Below are positions 1 to 8,625 of a DNA stretch of 64,000 nucleotides, piece by piece; within the stretch, counting starts at the first letter, position 1; each line of letters starts with the position of its first letter. The DNA lies in contig LQPB01000059.1 of the NCBI GenBank assembly GCA_002102225.1, forward strand, positions 1 to 64,000, written 5' to 3'. A model generated the notes under the pieces. It did not search any database. It saw only the letters and a list, made by a program, of their open reading frames with translations, and had not been told where the DNA came from. Both the position numbers and the translations under genes were made by a program. This DNA is from Mycobacterium interjectum (GTDB lineage: Bacteria > Actinomycetota > Actinomycetes > Mycobacteriales > Mycobacteriaceae).

Positions 1-2
1 GC

Positions 3-188
3 ACCGACAACACCGGAGGCAGCCCAGTCATCAACACCCCTAACTACGAAGTGTTGCAATCACCCCTTGAACCTAAGCCGTACTTCTCCTGCGGATTTAC
101 CGGCTCGACGAATTGCCGCGGCGTCAGTCCAGGTCCACCCGGATGGTCAGCAGGTCGCTGCCCATCAGCCGCACCACCGCGCTGTTGA
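3..188 (+). CDS. Possible 3' end of an unidentified gene (partial)
   Basis: Frame 3 is open from the window edge to a TGA at 186-188. The first 40 or so codons read as plausible protein (TDNTGGSPVINTPNYEV...YFSCGFTGS) with mostly C/G third positions, so this may be the tail of a gene that starts outside the window. The last 65 bases overlap the convergent gene ending at 124, where the reading looks non-coding, so the true end is uncertain. No family is recognised. Confidence 0.3.
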   Translation, partial: TDNTGGSPVINTPNYEVLQSPLEPKPYFSCGFTGSTNCRGVSPGPPGWSAGRCPSAAPPRC

Positions 189-501
189 GCCGCGGCAGGT
201 TGCCCAGCCGCCGCAGCGCGTCATCGTCGGGCAGCAGGTGCGCGGTTCCGCTGCGCCACTGGCCGTTGATGCGCACCCGGACGGCGGGATCGGCCTGGAT
301 ATTGCGGACGTAGTCCGAATGCACACCGTGCTCGGAGACCATCCAGAACTGGTCGTCGACGACGCGTCCGCCGACCGCCGTCCGACGCGGCTGGCCGCTC
401 TTGCGGCCCGTGGTTTCGAGCATGGTCACCGGCAACTGCCGGCCCACCGGGTTGACCACCAGCCGTTGAACTCTGTGCACGAATTGCCGTTTCAGACTCA
501 T
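124..501 (-). CDS. Deazaflavin (F420)-dependent nitroreductase family protein
   Basis: A 125-residue protein of the Ddn-like F420H2-dependent family, which usually has 120-150 residues. The split beta-barrel signature appears as LETTGRKSGQPRRTAV near residues 30-45, followed by the GG..VD..FWMVSEHG strand and the NIQADPAVRVRINGQW segment. The start at 501 was chosen because the longer frame to 633 adds low-complexity sequence that crosses a strong hairpin at 551-573, and the family begins close to this Met. Substrate unknown; these enzymes reduce quinones or nitro compounds with F420H2. It stands alone on the minus strand. Confidence 0.75.
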   Translation of the reverse strand: MSLKRQFVHRVQRLVVNPVGRQLPVTMLETTGRKSGQPRRTAVGGRVVDDQFWMVSEHGVHSDYVRNIQADPAVRVRINGQWRSGTAHLLPDDDALRRLGNLPRLNSAVVRLMGSDLLTIRVDLD

Positions 502-550
502 GCCGTTATTCAACGCCGCCCCTTCGGCGGATGTCACGCCCAACGGAAAC

Positions 551-573
551 AGCCGCCCCCGTGGGGGGCGGCT
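551..573 (-). terminator. GC-rich hairpin, probable terminator or attenuator
   Basis: Perfect 10-bp stem AGCCGCCCCC / GGGGGCGGCT with a 3-nt loop. It lies between the truncated secreted-protein remnant (stop at 602) and the nitroreductase start (501), both on the minus strand. There is no T-tract, as is common for mycobacterial terminators. Confidence 0.45.
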
Positions 574-601
574 GCCGCATTCCGGTTGGTACGTATCGCT
601 C

Positions 602-673
602 CTAGCCGGGGGTTCCGGGGGGCCCGAGAGCACCGGCCATCGCGGCGGTTGCCGCCGTTTGGTTGAGCTTCAT
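602..673 (-). pseudogene. Truncated start of a secreted protein (23-codon remnant)
   Basis: An AAGGAG ribosome site sits about 6 nt before ATG at 673. The peptide begins MKLNQTAATAAMAGALG, which matches the opening of a common class of mycobacterial signal peptides, then changes to PPGTPG and stops. The hydrophobic core and everything after it are gone, and a strong hairpin follows at 551-573. This reads as the 5' end of a deleted secreted-protein gene. A functional leader peptide upstream of the hairpin is a less likely alternative. The remaining bases from 674 to 886 show no gene. Confidence 0.45.
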
Positions 674-886
674 GTGAACTCCTTGTCGAGCGGTTGGACT
701 GCCACGGGGGCAGCGCAACAGCGTTGACGTCGTTGTTCAGTTGTCTCGGCGCCGTTTTTGGGCTGTAGGAATTGACCCCGCGCGGTCGGCTGCCCAGGCC
801 GCCAGAACCGAAAACGCGATACCGACGATCCGTTCCCAGCCACATTCCAGATATTTGACAAGCGGTTAGCAACCCCGCCCGTGGTC

Positions 887-3205
887 CTAGGCCGCGACGG
901 TCGCGGCCTGGGCCGCCGGTTCCAGCGCCTGCGCGACGATCTCGGCGACGTCGGTCATCGGCTTCACGTCCAGCGCGTCGAGCACCTCGGCGGGCACGTC
1001 GTCCAGATCCGGCTCGTTGCGCTGCGGGATGAAAACCGTTGACAGGCCGGCGCGTTGGGCCGCCAGCAACTTCTGCTTGACGCCGCCGATCGGCAGCACG
1101 CGGCCGTTCAGCGTGACCTCGCCGGTCATGCCGACGTCGGAACGCACCTGGCGCCCGGTCGCCATCGACACCAGGGCGGTCACCATCGTGACACCGGCGG
1201 AGGGGCCGTCCTTGGGCACCGCGCCGGCGGGCACGTGCACGTGGATGCGCCGGTCGAGCGACTTGGGGTCGACGCCCAACTCGGCGGCGTGCGAGCGCAC
1301 GTAGGACAGCGCGATCTGCGCCGACTCCTTCATGACGTCGCCCAGCTGACCGGTCAGCTGCAGCCCCGGCTCGCCGTCGGTGGCGCCGGCCTCGATGTAG
1401 AGCACGTCGCCACCCAGGCCGGTGACGGCCAGGCCGGTCGCCACGCCGGGCACCGCGGTGCGTTCGGCCGACTCCGGCGTGAACCGAGGACGGCCAAGGT
1501 ACTCAACCAGATCCGGCTCGTCGACCGTGATCGGCTCGGGGTTTTCCGCCAGCTTGGTGGTCACCTTGCGCAGCGCCTTGGCCAGCAGCCGCTCGAACTG
1601 CCGCACGCCCGGCTCGCGGGTGTAATCGGCGGCGACCTTGCGCAACGCGGCGTCGGTGACTCCGACCTCGTCGGCGCTCAGCGCCGCGCGCTCCATTTGC
1701 CGCGGCAGCAGGTAGTCGCGGGCGATGGCCACCTTGTCGTCCTCGGTGTAGCCGTCGATGGCCACCAGCTCCATGCGGTCCAGCAGCGCCGACGGGATGT
1801 TCTCGATCACGTTGGCGGTGGCCAGGAACACCACATCGGACAGGTCCAGGTCCAGATCCAGGTAGTGGTCGCGGAACGTGTGGTTCTGCGCCGGGTCGAG
1901 CACCTCGAGTAGCGCCGCGCTCGGGTCGCCGCGGTAGTCGGAACCCACCTTGTCGATTTCGTCCAGCAGCACAACGGGATTCATCGATCCCGCCTCGCCG
2001 ATGGCCCGCACGATCCGGCCCGGCAGCGCGCCCACGTAGGTGCGACGGTGCCCGCGGATCTCGGCCTCGTCGCGCACCCCGCCCAGGGCGACGCGCACGA
2101 ACTTGCGGCCCAGCGCGCGGGCCACGCTCTCGCCCAGCGACGTCTTGCCGACACCGGGGGGACCGGCCAGCACCATCACCGCGCCGGAGCCGCGGCCGCC
2201 GACGACCTGCAAGCCGCGCTGGGCGCGACGGGAACGCACGGCCAGATATTCGACGATGCGGTCCTTGACGTCCTCCAGCCCGTGGTGGTCGGCGTCCAGA
2301 ATCTCCCGCGCCGCCTTCAGGTCCGTCGAATCCTCGGTCTTGACGTTCCAGGGCAGGTCCAGGACGGTGTCCAGCCACGTCCGAATCCACCCGGATTCCG
2401 GGCTCTGGTCGCTGGCGCGTTCCAGCTTGCCGACCTCGCGCAGCGCGGCCTCGCGCACCTTCTCGGGCAGGTCCGCCTCCTCGACGCGGGCCCGATAATC
2501 ATCGGAACCGTCGGGTTCGCCCTCGCCGAGTTCCTTGCGGATCGCGGCCAGCTGCTGGCGCAGCAGGAACTCCTTCTGCGTCTTCTCCATGCCCTCGCGC
2601 ACGTCCTCGGCGATCTTGTCGTTGACCTCGACCTCGGCCAAGTGCGAGCTGGTCCAGTCGATCAGCACGCGCAGCCGCTCGGCGACATCGACGGTCTCCA
2701 GCAGCTGCCGCTTCTGCACGTCGGTCAGGTAGGACGCGTAGCCGGACGTGTCGGCCAGCGCCGACGGGTCGGTCAGGCTGTTGACGTAGTCGACGATCTG
2801 CCAGGCCTCGCGCCGTTGCAGCATCGCCAGCAGCAGCTTCTTGTACTCGGCGGCCAGGGCCTTGACCTCGTCGGTCGCCTCGGGCTCGGTGACCTCGGTC
2901 ACCTCGACCCACAGCGCGGCCCCGGACCCGGAAGCGCCCGCCCCGATGTGGGCCCTGCGCTCGCCGCGCACGACGGCGGCGGTGCCACCGCCGGCGATCC
3001 GCCCGACCTGCAAGATCTTCGCGATCACGCCGTGCGTCGCGTACCGGTCGTCCAGCCGGGGCGCGATCAGCAGCTCCCCGGATTCGCTGGCCTGCGCGGC
3101 GTCGATCGCCGCCCGCGCGGCGTCATCCAGCTCGATCGGCACCACCATCCCGGGCAACACGATCGTGCCGGTGAACAACACGGGCACTGACTTGGCTTCA
3201 GCCAT
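887..3205 (-). CDS. lon: ATP-dependent protease Lon (La)
   Basis: 772 residues, normal for mycobacterial Lon. The N-terminal substrate-binding domain (about 1-200) is followed by a helical linker. The AAA+ domain shows Walker A GPPGVGKTS and Walker B VVLLDEIDKV. The C-terminal protease domain has the catalytic Ser in KDGPSAGVTM and the catalytic Lys in GGVKQKLLAA. It degrades damaged and regulatory proteins in the cytosol. The start at 3205 has a strong GGAGG about 6 nt upstream; the longer frame to 3832 reads through the divergent PhyH gene and is spurious. Lon is absent from M. tuberculosis, so this is informative about lineage. Confidence 0.97.
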   Translation of the reverse strand: MAEAKSVPVLFTGTIVLPGMVVPIELDDAARAAIDAAQASESGELLIAPRLDDRYATHGVIAKILQVGRIAGGGTAAVVRGERRAHIGAGASGSGAALWVEVTEVTEPEATDEVKALAAEYKKLLLAMLQRREAWQIVDYVNSLTDPSALADTSGYASYLTDVQKRQLLETVDVAERLRVLIDWTSSHLAEVEVNDKIAEDVREGMEKTQKEFLLRQQLAAIRKELGEGEPDGSDDYRARVEEADLPEKVREAALREVGKLERASDQSPESGWIRTWLDTVLDLPWNVKTEDSTDLKAAREILDADHHGLEDVKDRIVEYLAVRSRRAQRGLQVVGGRGSGAVMVLAGPPGVGKTSLGESVARALGRKFVRVALGGVRDEAEIRGHRRTYVGALPGRIVRAIGEAGSMNPVVLLDEIDKVGSDYRGDPSAALLEVLDPAQNHTFRDHYLDLDLDLSDVVFLATANVIENIPSALLDRMELVAIDGYTEDDKVAIARDYLLPRQMERAALSADEVGVTDAALRKVAADYTREPGVRQFERLLAKALRKVTTKLAENPEPITVDEPDLVEYLGRPRFTPESAERTAVPGVATGLAVTGLGGDVLYIEAGATDGEPGLQLTGQLGDVMKESAQIALSYVRSHAAELGVDPKSLDRRIHVHVPAGAVPKDGPSAGVTMVTALVSMATGRQVRSDVGMTGEVTLNGRVLPIGGVKQKLLAAQRAGLSTVFIPQRNEPDLDDVPAEVLDALDVKPMTDVAEIVAQALEPAAQAATVAA

Positions 3206-3295
3206 CAATCCTCCAAAAGTTGAGTCTGATGCGCTTAACCCAGCCCGGCGTCCGTTTGTTCCCCGGCGGGGATTCGCTGCGCGCATAATCGGTCC

Positions 3296-4426
3296 GTGGC
3301 ACTGTCCCGTCCGGCCGCGACCTCCATCGACCCGGGCGTCCTCGAAGCCGCGGCCAGAGAGCTGGTTGCCGGCGCGATCACGTTCCTCGTCGACGACGAG
3401 GCGGTCACCTACGCCGTCGCCGGCCCGACGATCCGCGTCGAGGAGGGACACGCCCCGCAGGCCGACGTCGTGGTGCGCCTGTCCCGGCAGGCCTGGGACG
3501 ACATGGTGGACCAGGTCCGCACGGTCATCAACCTGTTGCTGTCCAACGACCTCGTCTTCGAGCGGGGAGGATTCGAGCGGCTGGCCGACTGGGATCCGCT
3601 GCTGCGGTATCTCCATGCCGGCATCCCGCCGTACCATCCCGCCCGCGCGGACCTGCAGGGGCGCGACCCCCACGCGGTCTTCACGCTCGAAGCCGGCGAC
3701 GAGGAGCTGGCGGCCCAGCTGCGGGTCATGGGCTATCTGCACGTCGCGGGGGTCTTCACGGCGGAGGAGATGCGGGTCGCCAACCGCGAGATCGACCGCC
3801 TGGCGGCGCAAGCCCGCCCCGGCGACGACCAATCGTGGTGGGCCACCGCCGAGGACGGCACCAGCGTGTTGTGCCGATTGGTCTACGCGACGTTGCGCTC
3901 ACCGGTGCTGGCGGCGCTGGAAAACGATCCCCGGGTGCGCCGGCTCGGCACTCTGACCGACCCCGCGCTGCGCGCGGCCCCCGATCGGATGGAAGGCAGC
4001 GCGGTGCTGCTCAAAGCGCCCGGAAACACCAGCGGGCTGGCCAACATCCCCTGGCATCAGGATTGCGGCATGGGCGGACACGGCATCATGTGCCCCGCGG
4101 TCAGCGTCGGCATCCAACTCACCGGCTCGGATTCGTCGACCGGCAACCTGCAGGTCGTTCCAGGCAGCCACGGTCAGGCCATTCATTATCGGTGGGAACG
4201 GCGGCTGCAGCAGGTGCCCGTGGTGAGCATCGACACCGCGCCCGGCGACGTCACGGTTCACGTCCAGGACCTGATGCACGCCTCACCGCGGCCCACCGGC
4301 GCCGGCGGCCGGCGGACCATGTACGTCACCCACTACCCGCCGCGGCTCTTCGACCACATCGGACCGGGCCAGGCCTTCAACGACCTGGTGCGCAACCGCA
4401 CCGAGCAGGTCGCCCGCCTGAAGTAG
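3296..4426 (+). CDS. Phytanoyl-CoA dioxygenase (PhyH) family protein with SCP2-like N-terminus
   Basis: 376 residues from a GTG start. Residues about 1-115 resemble an SCP2-like lipid-binding fold (ITFLVDDEAVTYAVAGPTI, ADVVVRLS). The remainder is a PhyH-type Fe(II)/2-oxoglutarate oxygenase: HxD iron ligands lie in WHQDCGMGGHG, the distal His is probably in VQDLMHASPRP, and a basic RRTMYVTHY strand could hold 2-oxoglutarate. The likely role is hydroxylation of a lipid or other hydrophobic substrate, which is unknown. It is divergent from lon across 90 bp and convergent with lldD2. Confidence 0.8.
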   Translation: MALSRPAATSIDPGVLEAAARELVAGAITFLVDDEAVTYAVAGPTIRVEEGHAPQADVVVRLSRQAWDDMVDQVRTVINLLLSNDLVFERGGFERLADWDPLLRYLHAGIPPYHPARADLQGRDPHAVFTLEAGDEELAAQLRVMGYLHVAGVFTAEEMRVANREIDRLAAQARPGDDQSWWATAEDGTSVLCRLVYATLRSPVLAALENDPRVRRLGTLTDPALRAAPDRMEGSAVLLKAPGNTSGLANIPWHQDCGMGGHGIMCPAVSVGIQLTGSDSSTGNLQVVPGSHGQAIHYRWERRLQQVPVVSIDTAPGDVTVHVQDLMHASPRPTGAGGRRTMYVTHYPPRLFDHIGPGQAFNDLVRNRTEQVARLK

Positions 4427-4430
4427 CGCG

Positions 4431-5666
4431 CTACTGCACGGGATCCAGGCGCCGCAGCTGTGTCACGTGCTGGGGGGAGAGCTCCTCGAGGCAGGTGACG
4501 CCGAGCAGTCGCATCGTCCGCAGCACTCCGGCCTGCAGGATTTCGATCGCGCGCGTCACACCCGCCTCACCGCCGGCCATCAGCCCGTAGAGGTAGGCCC
4601 GGCCGACCAGGGTGCACCGGGCCCCCAGCGCGATCGCGGCCACGATGTCGGCGCCGGACATGATGCCGGTGTCCACCAGGATCTCGGTGTGGCTGCCCAG
4701 CTCACGCGCGACGGCGGGTAACAGGTGAAAGGGTACCGGGGCCCGATCCAGTTGCCGCCCACCGTGATTGGACAGCACGATGCCATCGACGCCGCGGTCG
4801 ACGACGGCACGCGCGTCCTCGAGCGTTTGGATCCCCTTGACCACCAGCTTGCCGGGCCACTGCGCCTTGATCCATTCCAGGTCATCGAAAGTGAGGCTCG
4901 GGTCGAACATCGTGCTGAGGTACTCGCCGACGGTGCCCGACCAGCGATCCAGCGAGGCGAAGGCCAGCGGCTCGGTGGTCAACAAATCGAACCACCACTT
5001 CGGGTGGGGCACCGCGTCCAGGATGGTGCGCAGGGTCAGCGTCGGCGGGATGGTCATCCCGTTGCGATTGTCGCGCAGCCGCGCGCCGGCGACCGGGACG
5101 TCGACGGTGGCCAGCAGCGTGTCGAAGCCCGCATCGGCCGCGCGCTGCACCAGCGCCATCGACCGGTCACGGTCGCGCCACATGTACAGCTGAAACCACT
5201 TGCGGCCCTGGGGCACAGCGGCGACCAGGTCTTCGATCGCGGTAGTGCCCAGGGTGGAGAGCGAGAACGCGATACCGGCCCTGGCCGCCGCGCTCGCGCC
5301 GGCGATCTCGCCCTCGGTGTGCATCAACCGGGTGAATCCCGTCGGCGCGATCGCGAACGGGAGGACGACCGGCTGGCCCAGGACGTTCCATCCTGCGGTC
5401 ACTTGGGAGACGTCGCGCAGGATCGTCGGGTGAAACTCGATGTCGCGGAAAGCCTGTCGGGCCCGCTGGATGGACAGCTCGTCCTCGGCGGCTCCGTCGG
5501 TGTAGTCGAACGCGGCCTTCGGTGTGCGGCGTTTGGCGATGGCGCGCAGGTCTTCGATGGTGAACGCGGCGTCGAGGCGGCGCCTGGTGGCGTTGAACTG
5601 CGGCCGCTTGAACTGGAGCAGCGGCGCGAGGTCGCGCACCTTGGGCACTCGTCGTTTGACCGCCAT
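4431..5666 (-). CDS. lldD2: L-lactate dehydrogenase (FMN, quinone-linked)
   Basis: 411 residues, close to M. tuberculosis LldD2 (Rv1872c, 414), which I recall as near-identical over long stretches. It oxidises L-lactate to pyruvate at the membrane and passes electrons to quinone. FMN-dependent alpha-hydroxy-acid oxidase features are present: the IAPTGF loop, [11 protein letters not shown], the Lys of KLVVKGIQT, the active-site His-Gly-Gly of [10 protein letters not shown], and the phosphate-binding [15 protein letters not shown]. The start at 5666 (MAVKRRVPK) matches the family and is only 18 bp from the divergent DUF1810 gene start. Confidence 0.95.
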   Translation of the reverse strand: MAVKRRVPKVRDLAPLLQFKRPQFNATRRRLDAAFTIEDLRAIAKRRTPKAAFDYTDGAAEDELSIQRARQAFRDIEFHPTILRDVSQVTAGWNVLGQPVVLPFAIAPTGFTRLMHTEGEIAGASAAARAGIAFSLSTLGTTAIEDLVAAVPQGRKWFQLYMWRDRDRSMALVQRAADAGFDTLLATVDVPVAGARLRDNRNGMTIPPTLTLRTILDAVPHPKWWFDLLTTEPLAFASLDRWSGTVGEYLSTMFDPSLTFDDLEWIKAQWPGKLVVKGIQTLEDARAVVDRGVDGIVLSNHGGRQLDRAPVPFHLLPAVARELGSHTEILVDTGIMSGADIVAAIALGARCTLVGRAYLYGLMAGGEAGVTRAIEILQAGVLRTMRLLGVTCLEELSPQHVTQLRRLDPVQ

Positions 5667-5684
5667 GTGTGCAACCGTAGTCGT

Positions 5685-6112
5685 ATGGCGAGCGACCCTT
5701 TCGACCTGAAACGCTTCGTCGATGCGCAGGCCCCCGTCTACCGCACCGTGGTCGAGGAGTTGCGCGCCGGGCGAAAACGCAGTCATTGGATGTGGTTCGT
5801 GTTCGCGCAACTTCGCGGGCTGGGCAGCAGACCGTGGCCCACTACGGCATCGCCTCGCTCGAAGAAGCCCGGGCGTACCTGGCGCACGAGGTGCTCGGGC
5901 CGCGACTGCGCGAGTGCACTCGCCTGGTCAACGACGTCCGGGACAGTTCCGCGGCGGACATCTTCGGCTCGCCCGACGACCTCAAGCTGTGTTCGTCGAT
6001 GACGCTGTTCGCCCGCGCCACCGACGACAACGAGGGCTTCGTCGCACTGCTCGACAAGTACTACGGCGGCCGGCAGGACCGCCTGACGCTCACCCGGCTA
6101 GGCGAGACTTAA
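5685..6112 (+). pseudogene. DUF1810 family protein, frameshifted (Rv1873-like)
   Basis: Two frames together give one DUF1810 protein of about 142 residues. The first half starts at ATG 5685 ([15 protein letters not shown]...[14 protein letters not shown]). The second half continues in another frame as [16 protein letters not shown]...FGSPDDLKLCSSMTLFA...LDKYYGG to the TAA at 6110-6112. The break lies at about 5831-5835, and adding one base there restores the frame. The M. tuberculosis counterpart Rv1873 is intact. This is either a genuine inactivating deletion or a sequencing error. Function of the family is unknown. Confidence 0.8.
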
Positions 6113-7384
6113 GATGCGCCAGCCCTGGGGTTCGACCACGACCGTGTCCACGACCTCCTGCGGCGGGGCCGTCGACCCGCCGAGGACCTGGCCGCGCGGC
6201 ACTCCGAACTCCGAGAGCCCCAGGCTCAGCGGCTCGTCGTCGATGTTGAGCGCGACCAGTAGCGCGTTGTCGCCGTTGCGGGTCTCGTAGACATAGTTCC
6301 GGTTGGCCTTGCGCAGGGCGGTGGTCGACGCCGCATGCAGCCACGGGTGGCGACGGCGCAGGCCGACCAGGAACTGGTGCAGCGCCCACATTTCGGCGCC
6401 GAAGGCATCCAGTTCCAGTGGGGGAGAGCCGAACTCGGGGCGTACCGCGTCGTCACCGCCGTACCGCTCTTCTTTGACGCCGCGGAACCCGAGCTCGTCG
6501 CCCGCGTAAATGCTGGGCACACCGCCGACGGTCAGCAGGATCACCAGCGCGTGGGCCACATGTTCGGGGCGCTGCAGGCGGCTGGCGATGCGGGTGACGT
6601 CGTGGTTGCCGATGAACGTCATGGGGGCGAAGCGGTCGAGAAACGCGTTGTGCCGCTGCAGCGCCCAGTCCAGCTCGAAGAAGTTGCCGTCGTTGAGGCC
6701 GCTCCAGATCGCCTTCCACAGCTCGTATTGGGTCGCCGAGTCGAACGTCGCCGCCTCCACGACCGCGGCGTAGTCGCCGTGAATGAGCTCGCCGACGAAC
6801 CAGGCATCCGGGTGCCGCTCGCGCACCCTCGGTAATGTCGCGGCCCAGAATTGCTGCGGCACAATGTAGGCCGCGTCCAGGCGCCAGCCGTCGGCGCCGC
6901 GCCCGAGCCAGTGCGCCATCACGTCGACGGTGTAGTCGATCACCTCGGGGTGGTCGTGGTTGAGGGTGATGAGCTCCGAGTGGCCCTCGAACGTATCTCC
7001 GCTGAACCAGCCGGGCGCCGCCTCGCGATAGCGCGCGAAATCCACGCCGACGTGGTTGAACACGCCGTCGAGCAGCACCCGCAGCCCGCGCCGATGGGCC
7101 TCGGCCACCAGGTAATCGAAGTCGGCGTCGTCCCCGAGCCGCGGATCGACGCGGTAGTGGTCGGTGGTGTCGTAACCGTGGGTGCGCGAGGCGAAGATCG
7201 GCCCCAGCGCGATACCGGAGGCCCCCAGCGCGATGGCGTGGTCGAACCAATCGACCAGCCGCCGCAGCCGGTGTTCGCTTGGCTGCGGCGGCTCAGACGA
7301 CTGCGGCGCGGGAAACGCACCGACGAACCCCAGCGGATAGACCTGCCACCAGATCGCGTGTTCTACCCAGGCCGGCGCCGTCAC
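6098..7384 (-). CDS. GH13 alpha-amylase family glycosidase
   Basis: 428 residues from a GTG start 5 bp after the ahpD stop, so probably translated with it. The four GH13 regions are visible: LLDGVFNHVG (I), GWRLDAAY with the nucleophile Asp (II), FVGELIHGDY with the acid/base Glu (III), and FIGNHDVTR (IV). The start WVEHAIWWQVYPLGF is typical of maltogenic-amylase or trehalose-enzyme types. It probably acts on alpha-1,4-glucan or a maltooligosaccharide in the cytosol; the exact substrate cannot be read. The 3' end overlaps the DUF1810 gene by 15 bp. Linkage to ahpCD is unusual. Confidence 0.88.
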   Translation of the reverse strand: MTAPAWVEHAIWWQVYPLGFVGAFPAPQSSEPPQPSEHRLRRLVDWFDHAIALGASGIALGPIFASRTHGYDTTDHYRVDPRLGDDADFDYLVAEAHRRGLRVLLDGVFNHVGVDFARYREAAPGWFSGDTFEGHSELITLNHDHPEVIDYTVDVMAHWLGRGADGWRLDAAYIVPQQFWAATLPRVRERHPDAWFVGELIHGDYAAVVEAATFDSATQYELWKAIWSGLNDGNFFELDWALQRHNAFLDRFAPMTFIGNHDVTRIASRLQRPEHVAHALVILLTVGGVPSIYAGDELGFRGVKEERYGGDDAVRPEFGSPPLELDAFGAEMWALHQFLVGLRRRHPWLHAASTTALRKANRNYVYETRNGDNALLVALNIDDEPLSLGLSEFGVPRGQVLGGSTAPPQEVVDTVVVEPQGWRILSLA

Positions 7385-7389
7385 GGCGA

Positions 7390-7926
7390 TCAGCCGACGG
7401 CGGCCGGGGTCTGGGTGGTCACGATCGCCTGTGCCACACCGGAAACGATCGCCGCGGTCTTGAGTGCCTCGTTGATGCTCTCCCGGCTCACTTCCGCCTC
7501 GCGCAGCGTGCGTTCGTGGGCCGCCACGCAATCCGGGCATCCGTTGATCGACGAGACCGCGAAGCACCACAGCTCGAAATTCGCCTTCGCCACACCCGGA
7601 TTGGCGATGATGTTCATCCGCAGCCCGGCCCGCAGGTCGTCGTAGGAGCCGTTGAGGAAGCCGCGGCCCCGGTAGAACACGTTGTTCATGGCCATGATGG
7701 AGGCGGCCCCCAACGCCGCCTGATACGCCTCGGCCGACAGATAGTCGGCCGCCTCGGCGCCAATCTCGGCCAGCACCTGAGCATTCCGCGTGGCCGCGGC
7801 GCTGGCCAGCAAGGTGCCCCAGAGCTGCTCCTCGTCCAGTTCGGTGCTGCGGGTGATCGAGCCCAGGTTGAGCTTGAGGTCCTTGGCGTACTCGGGCAGC
7901 GCGGCCTTGAGGTTTTCTACGCTCAT
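7390..7926 (-). CDS. ahpD: Alkyl hydroperoxide reductase AhpD
   Basis: 178 residues (M. tuberculosis AhpD has 177). A CxxC-containing thiol reductase of the carboxymuconolactone decarboxylase fold, it shuttles electrons from lipoyl-SucB to AhpC. The catalytic Cys130-Pro-Asp-Cys133 and the His137 relay residue are present in [16 protein letters not shown] strong AGGAGG precedes ATG 7926, and ahpC ends 10 bp upstream, forming an ahpC-ahpD operon. Confidence 0.96.
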   Translation of the reverse strand: MSVENLKAALPEYAKDLKLNLGSITRSTELDEEQLWGTLLASAAATRNAQVLAEIGAEAADYLSAEAYQAALGAASIMAMNNVFYRGRGFLNGSYDDLRAGLRMNIIANPGVAKANFELWCFAVSSINGCPDCVAAHERTLREAEVSRESINEALKTAAIVSGVAQAIVTTQTPAAVG

Positions 7927-7936
7927 GTCCCCCCTC

Positions 7937-8524
7937 CTAAGCTGAAGCCTTGAGCAGCTCGCCGGCGTCGATCGTCGGGTCGCCCTTGCGCCAGTTGCAC
8001 GCGCACAGCTCGTCGGATTGCAGCGCGTCAAGGACGCGTAGCACCTCGTCGACATTACGCCCCACGGATCCGGCCGTCGCCGAGACGAATTGGATTTCGT
8101 TATTGGGGTCGACCAGGAAGGTCACCCGGTCGGCCACGCCCTCGTCGTTGAGCACGCCGGTGGCCTGCGCGAGCTCCCGCTTGATGTCCGAGAGCATCGG
8201 GAACGGCAACTTCTTCAGGTCCTCGTGCTGCGCGCGCCACTGGAAGTGCACGAACTCGCTGTCGATCGAGACACCGAGGATCTGCGCGTCGCGGTCGGAG
8301 AACTCGTCGTTGAGCTTGCCGAACGCCGCGATTTCCGTCGGGCACACGAAGGTAAAGTCCTTGGGCCAAAAGAAAATCACGCGCCACTTGCCGGGGTGGT
8401 CTACGTTGGTGACGGTCGTGAAGTAGTCGCCGGGCTGCTTGGCGTCGACCTTCGACAGATCGCCACCGATCAGCGCGGTGAGCTGGTAGGCGGGGAATTG
8501 GTCGCCGATCGTCAGCAGGGACAT
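7937..8524 (-). CDS. ahpC: Alkyl hydroperoxide reductase C (peroxiredoxin)
   Basis: 195 residues, the standard mycobacterial length. It reduces organic hydroperoxides, H2O2 and peroxynitrite. The peroxidatic Cys61 lies in FVCPTE, and the C-terminal Cys174 and Cys176 lie in DELCACNW, the three-cysteine pattern typical of mycobacterial AhpC. First gene of the ahpC-ahpD(-GH13) unit, with AGGAG before the ATG at 8524, and divergent from oxyR. Confidence 0.97.
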   Translation of the reverse strand: MSLLTIGDQFPAYQLTALIGGDLSKVDAKQPGDYFTTVTNVDHPGKWRVIFFWPKDFTFVCPTEIAAFGKLNDEFSDRDAQILGVSIDSEFVHFQWRAQHEDLKKLPFPMLSDIKRELAQATGVLNDEGVADRVTFLVDPNNEIQFVSATAGSVGRNVDEVLRVLDALQSDELCACNWRKGDPTIDAGELLKASA

Positions 8525-8625
8525 ATCACTCCTTTTTTGGAATCACTCAAGATTAGGTGTCTGCCCCCATGATGCCGCTCGGCTTGTTTGAAGTAAAGGT
8601 GATATATCACACTATACTTATAGCC
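8525..8625. promoter_or_regulatory. ahpC-oxyR divergent control region with palindrome
   Basis: 101 bp between divergent start codons. It contains the perfect 12-bp palindrome GTGATATATCAC at 8599-8610 in an AT-rich stretch that also carries CTATACTTATAG at 8612-8623. This is the expected position for OxyR, a LysR-type regulator, to control ahpC and itself. Binding is inferred from position and symmetry. Confidence 0.7.

Noticed and set aside
1503-2390. Other-frame and plus-strand open frames across lon
   Set aside because: No ribosome site or family signal; typical high-GC shadows.
3205-3832. Longer lon frame starting at 3832
   Set aside because: It runs through the divergent PhyH gene, and the Lon N-terminus with its ribosome site begins at 3205.
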